DNA of 64,000 nt, from NCBI RefSeq assembly GCF_001038505.1, contig NZ_LDPY01000002.1, forward strand, positions 1 to 64,000, read 5' to 3'. Source of the DNA: Puniceibacterium sp. IMCC21224. GTDB lineage: Bacteria > Pseudomonadota > Alphaproteobacteria > Rhodobacterales > Rhodobacteraceae. The position numbers and the translations under genes are program-made. The notes below the pieces were generated by a model. It was not told the origin of the DNA. It saw nothing but the letters and a program-made list of their open reading frames with translations, and made no database searches. The stretch's first letter is position 1; each line of letters starts with the position of its first letter. Positions 17,320 through 25,281 of this stretch are shown here, piece after piece.

Positions 17320-18537
17320 ATGAGAAACCTTCTGGGCTCCGAAACACTGGGGGCTTTCAGCGAAGCGCTGGATGTGGCCCTGCGCCAGCAATCCAGCCGC
17401 CTTCTTGCGCCGGATACGCGTAAATCCGACAAGGGTCTGCGCCGGTTCACCATCCGCGAGATGGCCGACATTTGCTTTCGGATGAACTACAACACCCTCC
17501 GGCATCATCTCAAGAACATCCCAGACCTGCCCCAAGGCATCATGGAGCCCGGCAACCGCCGGACATTCTCGCTCGATGAGATCCTCGAAATTCAGCAAAA
17601 GCTCTTTGATGCAGGCAAGATCCCGGTCGACATGTACCCCAGCAAGCTGGACGGAGAAGACACCGCCAAGCTGTTGATTTACAACCTGAAAGGTGGGGTC
17701 AGCAAGACCTCGACCGCGGTCAATCTGGCGCAGTTTCTGGCGATCCGCGGTTTCAAGGTCCTTCTGGTCGATCTTGACCCGCAGGCCAGCTGTTCGGACC
17801 TGTTCGACATTCAGGCTGACCTCGACGGAACCCCGTCGATCTACGATGTCCTGCGCTACGAAGAAGAAGGCGATGGCGAGCCGCGCGTCGCAATTGCCGA
17901 TGCCATTCAGGCGACATATTTCCCCAATATCGACATCATCCCCGGCTCGATCTCGCTGACCGAATTCGAATACGAAACGGCAAGCGCCGCCGCCAAGGGT
18001 ATCCCGTTTTACTCGCGGATCTCTGACGCGCTCAGCCTGGTCGAAGACGCCTACGATGTTGTGCTGTTTGACACGCCGCCACACATGTCGTTCTGCGTGA
18101 TCGCGGCGCTCTACGCCTCAAACTCGATGCTGATCCCGCTTTCGGCGGGGATGCTCGACGTGGTCAGCCTCGTCAAGTTCCTCGATCTTGCTTCAAGCAC
18201 GCTGGACAGCATCGAAGGTGTCGATCCAAACAAGCGGTTCGACTTTATCCGAATTCTGCTGACGCGGTATTCGCCCAATGATCCGGCCCAGCTCCAGCTC
18301 AGCTCCTTTCTGCGCAACACGCTGGGCAGCGCGATGCTGAACACCGATTTTCTGGCCTCGACCGCAATCGCCGATGCCGGCAACACGATGAACCCCCTTC
18401 TCGAGGTCGACCCGTCGAGCTTTACACGCAAGACCTATGATCGCATCCTCGAAAGCCTGCATGGAATCGCGTTGGAGATAGAAGCCGAAATCATGGCCGG
18501 CCGCGGTCGGCCATCCGAGAATGAGGAGGTGGCCTGA
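17320..18537 (+). CDS. repA: RepA, ParA-type partition ATPase of a repABC replicon
   Basis: A 405-residue protein. An N-terminal HTH-containing region (residues 1-110; FTIREMADICFRMNYNTLRHHLKN) is followed by a deviant Walker A YNLKGGVSKTSTAVNLAQF near residues 120-138 and LLVDLDPQASCSDLF. This is the RepA layout of alphaproteobacterial repABC plasmids: ATPase for segregation plus autorepression through the N-terminal domain. The stop overlaps the repB start (TGATG), giving coupled translation. With repB and repC it makes a complete replication and partition cassette. Confidence 0.95.
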   Translation: MRNLLGSETLGAFSEALDVALRQQSSRLLAPDTRKSDKGLRRFTIREMADICFRMNYNTLRHHLKNIPDLPQGIMEPGNRRTFSLDEILEIQQKLFDAGKIPVDMYPSKLDGEDTAKLLIYNLKGGVSKTSTAVNLAQFLAIRGFKVLLVDLDPQASCSDLFDIQADLDGTPSIYDVLRYEEEGDGEPRVAIADAIQATYFPNIDIIPGSISLTEFEYETASAAAKGIPFYSRISDALSLVEDAYDVVLFDTPPHMSFCVIAALYASNSMLIPLSAGMLDVVSLVKFLDLASSTLDSIEGVDPNKRFDFIRILLTRYSPNDPAQLQLSSFLRNTLGSAMLNTDFLASTAIADAGNTMNPLLEVDPSSFTRKTYDRILESLHGIALEIEAEIMAGRGRPSENEEVA

Positions 18538-19496
18538 TGGCGCGATCCGTCTTTGGTAATCCGACCGAACCGGGAAATGAGGGGACACAGGACCAGCCCG
18601 CCCAGAAACCGGCGCTGGTCCGACGCAAGCCGATCATCAAGGGCGGCGCGGCCAGTTCCAAATACATCAACGCCGCGACCCAGGGCGGCGCCGACCGGAC
18701 CTATCAGGAAATCTCGATCGACCAGATCCGGGAAAGCCCGATCCGGGATCGCATCAATGTCGAGGAAGACCTCGACAGTCTGGTCGAAAGCATCCGCGCC
18801 AACGGCCAGCAGATCCCGATCCTTGTCCGCGTGGTGCAGGGCGACAAGCCCTACGAGATCGTGGTCGGGCGCAGACGCCTTGCCGCCCACCGCCGCCTGG
18901 GTCAGCCCAGGATCAAAGCCTTTGTCGCCAAACTGGATGACCGCGAGGCGTTCATTGCGCAGGGGATCGAAAATTCGGCCCGGCTGGAAACCAGCTATAT
19001 CGAACGCGCCCGCGCCGCCGCGCAGGGGGTGGATGCGGGCTATGATCAGAAAGACATCGCCGAGTTTCTGAACATCTCGCGCACGCTGATCAGCTTCATG
19101 ATCAAAAGCTATCAGGCCGTGGGCGAGGACCTTGTTCTGGCCATCGGTCCTGCCCGGGGTGTCGGGCGTCGAAAGTGGGATGCGCTTATCACCACAATGG
19201 CGCGCCACGGGATTTTGCCCGCGGCAGCGAAGGCGCTGGTCAACCAAGAGATCGAGGACAGCGTTGAACGGTTCGAGGCTTTGCTATTCGCCCTTCAGCC
19301 CGGAGTCGCAAAGACCAAGGTCCATGCCACCAAGCCAAACCACCGTAGTTTCCTTGGTGGCGGTGTCTCGACGGTTCGCAAGCCGCAGCAGCTGGTCGTA
19401 AACACCCGCAAGAACATGCCGCCCGAGATCCTCGATAAGATTGACGCAAAAATTGTCGAGTTCTTGGCAGAATTTGAAGCTGAGCAGGAGAAATGA
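18537..19496 (+). CDS. repB: RepB, ParB-type centromere-binding protein
   Basis: A 319-residue ParB-family protein. It has the nucleotide-binding ParB N-domain (ISIDQIRESPIRDRINVEEDLDSLVESIRANGQQIPILVR, VVGRRRLAAHRRLG near residues 60-120) and a central HTH (DIAEFLNISRTLISFMIKSYQAVGEDL). It should bind the palindrome just downstream of its own gene, load RepA and drive segregation. Its C-terminus (TRKNMPPEILDKIDAKIVEFLAEFEAEQ) is a probable dimerisation helix. It is translationally coupled to repA. Confidence 0.95.
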   Translation: MARSVFGNPTEPGNEGTQDQPAQKPALVRRKPIIKGGAASSKYINAATQGGADRTYQEISIDQIRESPIRDRINVEEDLDSLVESIRANGQQIPILVRVVQGDKPYEIVVGRRRLAAHRRLGQPRIKAFVAKLDDREAFIAQGIENSARLETSYIERARAAAQGVDAGYDQKDIAEFLNISRTLISFMIKSYQAVGEDLVLAIGPARGVGRRKWDALITTMARHGILPAAAKALVNQEIEDSVERFEALLFALQPGVAKTKVHATKPNHRSFLGGGVSTVRKPQQLVVNTRKNMPPEILDKIDAKIVEFLAEFEAEQEK

Positions 19497-19527
19497 AATG
19501 TAACCAACTGAAATAAAACAAAAAAAT

Positions 19528-19545
19528 GATTTACCGCGGTAAATC
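19528..19545. other. parS: parS-like palindrome in the repB-repC interval
   Basis: GATTTACCGCGGTAAATC is a perfect 18-base palindrome 31 bases after the repB stop. A 14-base core copy (TTTACCGCGGTAAA) recurs at 21114-21127. repABC centromeres are perfect palindromes of this kind near rep genes, recognised by RepB. Binding is inferred. Confidence 0.7.
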
Positions 19546-19604
19546 CAAAAGGCGGGCCAATGAGCCCATTTACAGGCAACCCCAAAAAGGAGCAGACCCC
19601 GGTA

Positions 19605-19660
19605 CAAAAAAGCCCTCCCGAAACCGAAGTTCCGAAGAGGGCTGGATAGATCTTGTAGCA
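19605..19660 (-). ncRNA. Candidate antisense RNA (incA/ctRNA) between repB and repC
   Basis: On the minus strand a promoter-like pair, TTGAAA (19689-19694) and TAGAAA (19666-19671), has exactly 17 bases between the hexamers. It is followed by a GC hairpin AGCCCTC/GAGGGCT and then a run of T (complement of the A-run at 19606-19611), a typical intrinsic terminator. The predicted transcript is about 55 bases and antisense to the repC leader. repABC plasmids encode such a counter-transcribed RNA that limits RepC synthesis and sets incompatibility. Ends are approximate. Confidence 0.72.
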
Positions 19661-19739
19661 AAGTCTTTCTAGCCGCTTTCCGAATCGTTTTCAACACCGG
19701 TTTTCGGTGAACGGTCGAATTTTGCCGTCTGATAACTGA

Positions 19740-20891
19740 ATGAACACATTGATGTCCGCGGCTCAGCCGCGTGGGCAGGCGGAAGACGCTTGTCCGAAGC
19801 TTGGTACAAGGCTCCGCCTTCTGGACCGGTGGGAGCTGTTGTCCTTAATCACCGATCTGCGCCAAGAGCTCGGCCTCACAGACCGGGACGTAATGGTGCT
19901 CCGGGCGCACCTGAGCGTCCTGCCCCATGGCCCGCTCGATCCCGAAAAACTGAACGTGTCTTTCATGCGGGTGGCCGAAATCCTCGGCCGGGCCTGCGGT
20001 ATGGATGAACGCCGCTTCCGCCGCGGCGAGACTCGCCTTGAACAGGCCGGCCTAATCCGGCGGCGCCTGAGCGGCAATGGCCGACGCTTTCCAGAGCGCG
20101 ATCGCCAGGGCCACATCATCAATGCCTACGGCATCGACCTTGCACCACTGTTTGAAAGACACGCCGAACTACAGGAATTACGAGAACGTCTTGAGGAAAG
20201 GCACCTGTTGCTGCGCAGTCGCAAAAATAGCATCAGCGCGCGTCTGCAGGCTGCCCTCAAAGCGTTCCTCGCATCAGACACCAATCTGCCTGACTGGATC
20301 GAAGCACTGCGCACACAGCTGCGTCGCGCGGTACGTCGTAAGACGACTGCGCATGAGGAACTTGATGACATCGAGACCCGCATTCTTTCCTTAGAACACG
20401 CCGTCTGCGCCTTGCCCCCTGCCCCGCCCCAACCTGAAACAGTGACATCAACCCCGGTTTCACCAGTCAAAAAAGCCGCAGATGGCGGTCAAACTGTCCG
20501 GCACATAGAGTCAAAACTAAAAAAAATAAATAAAAGAAAGCCGACTCCATTTAGCCAATGCACCATTTCAGAGAGTTGGGCAAAGACCCTAACCCTCAAA
20601 GATCTATACCCACTAGCCCCCAAAACGGAACGCGAAGCAGCAGAGATACTTTTTAATTTCGCATCGTTTATTAGAATCGCTCAACCGCAGGTACTCCGCG
20701 GTCTCGCTCTGGTCGGCTGGGAAGGAATCATCCAACTCTTGGACTACATGGCATCAAAAATGGACACGATCGCCCAACCTGAAGTCTATCTAAGGTCGAT
20801 GATAAAAGCCTGTGAACAAGGTGACTCCATCACCCGTCAGCGTGTGGTCCCATGTTATTCCTCCCGGCATCAACGAATGACGCCAGCTTGA
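19740..20891 (+). CDS. repC: RepC replication initiator
   Basis: A 383-residue RepC-family protein. The N-terminal half has the conserved winged-helix part (DVMVLRAHLSVLPHGPLDPEKLNVSF, EILGRACGMDERRFRRGETRLEQAGLIRRRLSGNGRRFPERD). A charged helical linker and the C-terminal domain (LYPLAPKTEREAAEILFNFASFIRIAQPQVLRGLALVGWEGI) follow. RepC initiates replication at an origin inside its own gene. The distance from repB (about 240 bases) holds the antisense RNA and the palindrome. An alternative ATG lies four codons downstream at 19752. Confidence 0.95.
   Translation: MNTLMSAAQPRGQAEDACPKLGTRLRLLDRWELLSLITDLRQELGLTDRDVMVLRAHLSVLPHGPLDPEKLNVSFMRVAEILGRACGMDERRFRRGETRLEQAGLIRRRLSGNGRRFPERDRQGHIINAYGIDLAPLFERHAELQELRERLEERHLLLRSRKNSISARLQAALKAFLASDTNLPDWIEALRTQLRRAVRRKTTAHEELDDIETRILSLEHAVCALPPAPPQPETVTSTPVSPVKKAADGGQTVRHIESKLKKINKRKPTPFSQCTISESWAKTLTLKDLYPLAPKTEREAAEILFNFASFIRIAQPQVLRGLALVGWEGIIQLLDYMASKMDTIAQPEVYLRSMIKACEQGDSITRQRVVPCYSSRHQRMTPA
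20505..20540. other. AT-rich candidate oriV inside repC
   Basis: A run of almost pure A and T (tcaaaactaaaaaaaataaa and following bases) interrupts the otherwise GC-rich repC gene and encodes the lysine-rich linker SKLKKINKRK. repABC origins map to an AT-rich segment in repC, so this is the best origin candidate. It is inferred from composition and position. Confidence 0.55.
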
Positions 20892-21111
20892 GCCATGCGA
20901 AGAGCCACATCCCTGCCACACCATGCGCACTTGCTAGGTCATCGCCCACGACTAATCGCATTCGATTGCGAAACAGAAAACCGTAACCCAAATGTCAGCC
21001 ATGAAAGCATGAACGGCGACGAAAACCATACACAGCTCTGACACTTTGCGCCGCCGCGCATTCCTTTGAGCAATCTCGATGAGGTTGTGATGAAGCCTTG
21101 GTTTCGAATCC

Positions 21112-21129
21112 GGTTTACCGCGGTAAATC
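21112..21129. other. Second copy of the repABC parS-like core
   Basis: TTTACCGCGGTAAA at 21114-21127 repeats the core of the palindrome after repB, followed by TC as there, but with G for A at one arm position. It lies 220 bases after the repC stop and may be a second RepB-binding site. Confidence 0.55.
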
Positions 21130-21360
21130 CATTTTGGCGAATGCGCTCGAACCGTGAACTATTTCTGCCGAAGAGACGCAAGATTCTGTGGCGTTCGATC
21201 TCGGTGCACGCAAATTAGCAAAGGACTAGGCGCATTTTTCTGATCACTCGGATTGGTAGCGCGCAAGGGCTGTTAATTCTACTCTCCGCCAACACCGAAC
21301 ACCAGGCAAGTGGCGGCACCTGACTTACCGAGGTGGCATTGACTGCTTATCTTACATTAC

Positions 21361-21384
21361 CAATCTTGAGCGCGTTCAAGATTG
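21361..21384. other. parS-like palindrome upstream of the second parA
   Basis: The 24 bases are an inverted repeat with a single mismatched pair around TCTTGAGCGCGTTCAAGA. A perfect 18-base version, TCTTGAACGCGTTCAAGA, lies inside the partner parB gene at 23611-23628. Two sites flanking one parAB pair and different from the repABC palindrome suggest a separate centromere. Confidence 0.6.
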
Positions 21385-21462
21385 GCAGGTCTACGCACGA
21401 TGGCCCTGAATGAACGCCTGAAGGACATAGGTGTATGAAATCTTTACCGTTCGCTTCAGATC

Positions 21463-22878
21463 ATGCTACCACTTATGTTGAATCGCGCCGAGCGCGGAGC
21501 CAACCGATGTCAGGACCGTATTTTGAGCGGTAATTTAGAACAATTTCTGACCAATCTGTCGCGTGGGCTTGAGCGCACGATGGTGGCGGTTAACAGGGAA
21601 TTGCCGCATCGCCAACGCATTAAGCGTGCGTGGTCGATGCGGCAATGTGCGCGCCTTTTGAATGTGAGCATTCAGTATCTGACCAAGTTCGCCAATTCGA
21701 GCCATGACTTTCCCGCAGGCGAATATGTTGGACGGGAACGCGTCTTCACGCTTGCTGAGTTGATGCACATGCGCGCGCTGTTGGCGGAATCTGCAAAGCG
21801 GCCGTATGATTACCTCGCCTGGCGCCAACCCGATGCGCCACTGCCGGTCATCTCCTTCGCGAGTCAGAAGGGCGGAACAGCCAAAAGCCTGAGCGCCGCA
21901 CATTTTGCCCAGTATCTGAGCTTGCACTACGGTATGCGCGTTGGCGTGATGGATGCGGATCCGCAAAGCACAATCACTCTTTATTTTGTCGGCGGTGAAG
22001 GGCTGCCTAGGATGCCCGACGAGAATACTGCGTCGATGGTGGATTTTGCGGGGCTGTTTCCATCGGACAGTGCGCCCTACACCGATCATGACGCCGCCAG
22101 CCTGGACAGTTTCTTTCTAAAAACCTCGTGGCCGGGGTTACGTTTGCTGCCCGCCCATGGCGAAACATCCGAGGGTGAGATTCAGATTGCCCGGCTGGTG
22201 CGCGACGCCCCGGCGGGTAAGAGTTTCTATCGTTACCTGCGCGATGCCATCAACCGCTGGAAAGAAGGGTTCCCACCAAAAACCGCGCCCAGTGAATTGG
22301 TTGTCGACGGCAAGGTCGATCAGGCGCGGCTGAATGCTGCGTTGACCGAGACTTTGGATTGCATCATCATTGACTACCAGCCGGCGCTTACACTGTTTCA
22401 GCTGAACAATGTGATCGCGTCATCGTCGCTTGTGATTCCACAAACCATGAAGGGGTTCGACATCGCGACCTTGTCAACCTTTGTCACCGGGCTGCGGGGT
22501 ATGCTGCAGCACATCCTGGCGCATGAACGGATCGACATCGGAACAGGTGCCAACATGCTGCTGCCGACGATTGTTCAACGCTCGAATGCGCAGGATCTGA
22601 ATCATATCGGCAATCTGCTAGAACATTGTCCGACAGAAATTCTGCCGGTATTTTATATGCGGTCAGATGCGATAGCAAATGCGTCGGACGTGTATCAGTC
22701 TGTCTACGAATACGAGCCTGATACACCCGGAAAGCGCAAAGGTATCAACCGATTCATCGTAAATGCGGACGCGGTGAACGATGCAATCGTGGCACGGCTC
22801 TGGCCAGGGCTTGAGCGTGGCTATGCCGCGGCATGGATCGACGCATTTTATGAGGATGATGAGGAGGGCGGGACGTGA
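21463..22878 (+). CDS. parA: ParA-family partition ATPase with N-terminal HTH (second partition system)
   Basis: A 471-residue protein. Residues about 45-110 contain a DNA-binding segment (AWSMRQCARLLNVSIQYLTKFANS). The ATPase follows, with a deviant Walker A FASQKGGTAKSLSAAHFAQYL near residues 130-150 and VGVMDADPQSTITLYF; the usual KGGVGKT/S reads KGGTAKS. Further motifs are CIIIDYQPALT and VIPQTMKGFDIATL. Large HTH-ParA proteins of this kind belong to non-repABC plasmid families, including those in Roseobacters. It overlaps the parB start by four bases. No replicase gene accompanies it here, so it looks like the partition half of another replicon. Confidence 0.88.
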   Translation: MLPLMLNRAERGANRCQDRILSGNLEQFLTNLSRGLERTMVAVNRELPHRQRIKRAWSMRQCARLLNVSIQYLTKFANSSHDFPAGEYVGRERVFTLAELMHMRALLAESAKRPYDYLAWRQPDAPLPVISFASQKGGTAKSLSAAHFAQYLSLHYGMRVGVMDADPQSTITLYFVGGEGLPRMPDENTASMVDFAGLFPSDSAPYTDHDAASLDSFFLKTSWPGLRLLPAHGETSEGEIQIARLVRDAPAGKSFYRYLRDAINRWKEGFPPKTAPSELVVDGKVDQARLNAALTETLDCIIIDYQPALTLFQLNNVIASSSLVIPQTMKGFDIATLSTFVTGLRGMLQHILAHERIDIGTGANMLLPTIVQRSNAQDLNHIGNLLEHCPTEILPVFYMRSDAIANASDVYQSVYEYEPDTPGKRKGINRFIVNADAVNDAIVARLWPGLERGYAAAWIDAFYEDDEEGGT

Positions 22879-23891
22879 AACGCAGTATTCCAAGATCGCT
22901 GATCAGTCGGGCTATGAAGTCAGAGTTGGCCAAAGGGCAGGGATCCGGCAGGGCCAACAGCGCAGAACCAGATGCCGCAGTTTCTATGCCTTTCAAAGGC
23001 GCAGGCAGCGCCTGGAAATCGGGTGCGCTGGCGCAGTCGCAAGCCGCAATCCTACGCGCCAGAGAATTGCTGTGCGCCGATATTCTCAATGGTCGGCACG
23101 AGCTTAATCTGTCGCCGGGTCAGATATCTGACCCCGTGGGGACGGACCGCCGAAAAGACTGGAAATCTCAAGAGGCGTTCAAATCGTTGCGAAGCAGTAT
23201 CGCGACAAACGGGCAGGATACGCCCATTTTGGTCTGGCCCGAAGATCCCCATTGGCGACCCGATCCCTTGGATCCGGCAAACATTGCCGGCGTTCCGTTC
23301 GTGATGCTGACGGGCCGTCGGCGTCTTGCTGCGGCGGCTGAACTCGGTCTGCCTGTACGTGCCATTTTGGCGTCACCCGAGGCGCGCAATGTTGAGAACA
23401 GCAAATTTGAGATGCTGTTCCTTCGGTTCAGAGAGAACGAAGAGCGCGAAAACCTTAGCCCGTTTGAGCGGCTCGTATCCATCGGTGAGATGTACGTATC
23501 GTTGGCGTCCGAGAACCAAAAGCTGACGGCGGTCGCATTTGCCAATAGGATCGGCGTACATGAGAGTCTGGTTTCGCGCGCCCGATCTGTTTTTGCGGCG
23601 CAAGATCAAATCTTGAACGCGTTCAAGAATGTCTATGACATGAGCTTTCGGGATTTACAGACCGTCATGGCGGGGCTGGACACAAGGCCCACACCCAAGC
23701 CCAAGAGCAAACACCAAAAGCTCAGCGTGACACGCAAGGTTGGCAACCGCAATCTGTCGGTGACATCCATCGATGGCAACCTTTCGATCAATGTTGCGGG
23801 TGTGCCGATGGATCAGGACGCTCTCGAAAAGCTTGGTGATTTGATCGCGGGCTATCTAAACGGCGACGACATAATACCGGGCGCAAACTGA
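22875..23891 (+). CDS. parB: ParB-family partition protein (second partition system)
   Basis: A 338-residue ParB. It starts at GTG 22875, overlapping the parA stop and preceded by GGAGG. The ParB/sulfiredoxin-like N-domain contains SQEAFKSLRSSIATNGQDTPILVW, VMLTGRRRLAAAAELGLPVRAIL and FRENEERENLSPFERLVSIGEMY. An HTH follows (TAVAFANRIGVHESLVSRARSVF), then a C-terminal dimerisation part. It is clearly distinct from RepB upstream. The 18-base palindrome TCTTGAACGCGTTCAAGA lies within its coding sequence. Confidence 0.88.
   Translation: MKRSIPRSLISRAMKSELAKGQGSGRANSAEPDAAVSMPFKGAGSAWKSGALAQSQAAILRARELLCADILNGRHELNLSPGQISDPVGTDRRKDWKSQEAFKSLRSSIATNGQDTPILVWPEDPHWRPDPLDPANIAGVPFVMLTGRRRLAAAAELGLPVRAILASPEARNVENSKFEMLFLRFRENEERENLSPFERLVSIGEMYVSLASENQKLTAVAFANRIGVHESLVSRARSVFAAQDQILNAFKNVYDMSFRDLQTVMAGLDTRPTPKPKSKHQKLSVTRKVGNRNLSVTSIDGNLSINVAGVPMDQDALEKLGDLIAGYLNGDDIIPGAN
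23611..23628. other. parS-like perfect palindrome inside the second parB
   Basis: TCTTGAACGCGTTCAAGA is a perfect 18-base palindrome embedded in parB codons (reads ILNAFKN). It matches the palindrome before parA except for one base. Both the perfection and the pairing suggest a ParB-binding site kept despite coding constraint. Confidence 0.6.
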
Positions 23892-24057
23892 CACCGGATC
23901 TTGGGGCTGGGGTGGAGCATGACCCCGGAGCAGGCGCATCGGAAAGAGTAGAGCTATAAGTTTATCAAATCCTCGGTGGCCGTATTAGCATAGATCCCTA
24001 TATTCCAAGCTGACCGCGCCGGGTCTACTCTTGCTGCAACACAGCATGGAGATGATC

Positions 24058-25260
24058 ATGGGCGCACTCGACGGCATCAGGGTTCTGAGCTTCAATCACT
24101 TCCTGTCCGGGCCTGCGGCCGCGCAGCATCTTGGCGACCTTGGGGCGGATGTGATCGCGGTGGAGCCACTGAACGGCGCCTTTCAGCGCAACTGGGCGGT
24201 GGGCAACCGGTTTGTCGACGACACCTCGGTCAACCATATGACGACCGGACGGAACAAACGTTCCATCGCCATAGACCTGAAGGCGCCTGAAGGCATCGCA
24301 GCCGTCAAGCGGCTGATCGCCACCGCCGATGTGGTGATGGAGAACTTTCGCCCCGGCACGCTGGACAAGCTTGGTCTGTCCGAGGCCGAAATGCGTGCGG
24401 TAAACCCGAAAATCATCTATGCCGCCACGACGGGGTTCGGCGCGGATGGACCCTATGCCAAACGCCCCGGACAGGACGTGCTGCTGCAGGCGATGTCGGG
24501 CCTTGCGGCTCATACTGGCAGCATGGAGCAGGGTCCGGTTGCGGTCGGTTCGGTCCCCATCGACCACCACGCCGCGGCGCTGACAGTGACGGGCATCATC
24601 GCCGCTCTGTTCGAGCGCGAGCGCACTGGCACTGCCCGCCGTGTCGAGGTCAACATGCTACAGGCTGCGATGGATCTGCAGGGCGAGTCGATCACCGCCT
24701 GGATGAACGGTGCCGACCGTGCAGGCCCGCGCGGCAGTGACGGCATGGCCAACTGGTTCAGCCCGGCCCCCTATGGCATCTACGCCACGACCGACGGGCA
24801 TGTGATGATCTCGATGTCCACGCCCGCCGATCTGGCACGTGCGCTGGACCTGCCCGAGGTTGCGGAATTCACTGAAACCGACGGGTTCGAGCGGCGCGGC
24901 GAGGTGTCGCGCACCGTGGCCTTGGGCATGGCGCGGCTCTGCACACAGGAGGCGACCGGCAAACTAGAGGCAGCGGGGGTCTGGCACGAGGTCGTGCAGG
25001 ATTACGACGCCCTGCGCCGGAATCCGCAGGCGTTGCACCTTGATGCCTTTACCGAGGCGCGCACGCAGGGTGGATCGCCGATGGTCCTGCTGTCGCACCC
25101 GGTCCGCTATGACGGCGAGACACCGCCGCTGCGCCTGACGCCGCAGCCACTGGGCGGTCAGACCGGCGAAGTGCTGGCAGAAGCCGGGTTCAGTGGTGCC
25201 GAAATCGACGCGCTGCTGGCGGCGGGCACCATTGCCCAGACCGACAAGATGCGCGGTTGA
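24058..25260 (+). CDS. CaiB/BaiF class III CoA-transferase
   Basis: About 400 residues with the class III CoA-transferase pattern: GIRVLSFNHFLSGPAAAQHLGDLGADVIAVEP at the N-terminus, VVMENFRPGTLDKLGL, and RPGQDVLLQAMSGL carrying the catalytic Asp that forms the acyl anhydride. ATG 24058 has GGAG seven bases upstream; further in-frame starts at 24046 and 24052 are less well placed. It opens a seven-gene plus-strand operon and probably activates the substrate by moving CoA from a donor such as succinyl-CoA. Confidence 0.92.
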   Translation: MGALDGIRVLSFNHFLSGPAAAQHLGDLGADVIAVEPLNGAFQRNWAVGNRFVDDTSVNHMTTGRNKRSIAIDLKAPEGIAAVKRLIATADVVMENFRPGTLDKLGLSEAEMRAVNPKIIYAATTGFGADGPYAKRPGQDVLLQAMSGLAAHTGSMEQGPVAVGSVPIDHHAAALTVTGIIAALFERERTGTARRVEVNMLQAAMDLQGESITAWMNGADRAGPRGSDGMANWFSPAPYGIYATTDGHVMISMSTPADLARALDLPEVAEFTETDGFERRGEVSRTVALGMARLCTQEATGKLEAAGVWHEVVQDYDALRRNPQALHLDAFTEARTQGGSPMVLLSHPVRYDGETPPLRLTPQPLGGQTGEVLAEAGFSGAEIDALLAAGTIAQTDKMRG

Positions 25261-25281
25261 GCCACTGAAAGGACCGGGAAG

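Larger units (their letters stand above)
20892..21462. other. Intergenic region between repC and the second parA
   Basis: About 570 bases without a convincing gene; an 80-codon minus-strand frame here has no family resemblance. It carries one copy of the repABC palindrome core and one copy of a different palindrome next to the second parA, so it is where the two partition modules meet. Confidence 0.6.

Noticed and set aside
20939..21181. 80-codon minus-strand frame between repC and the second parA
   Set aside because: It overlaps a parS-like palindrome, lacks a ribosome site and resembles no family; noncoding is more likely.
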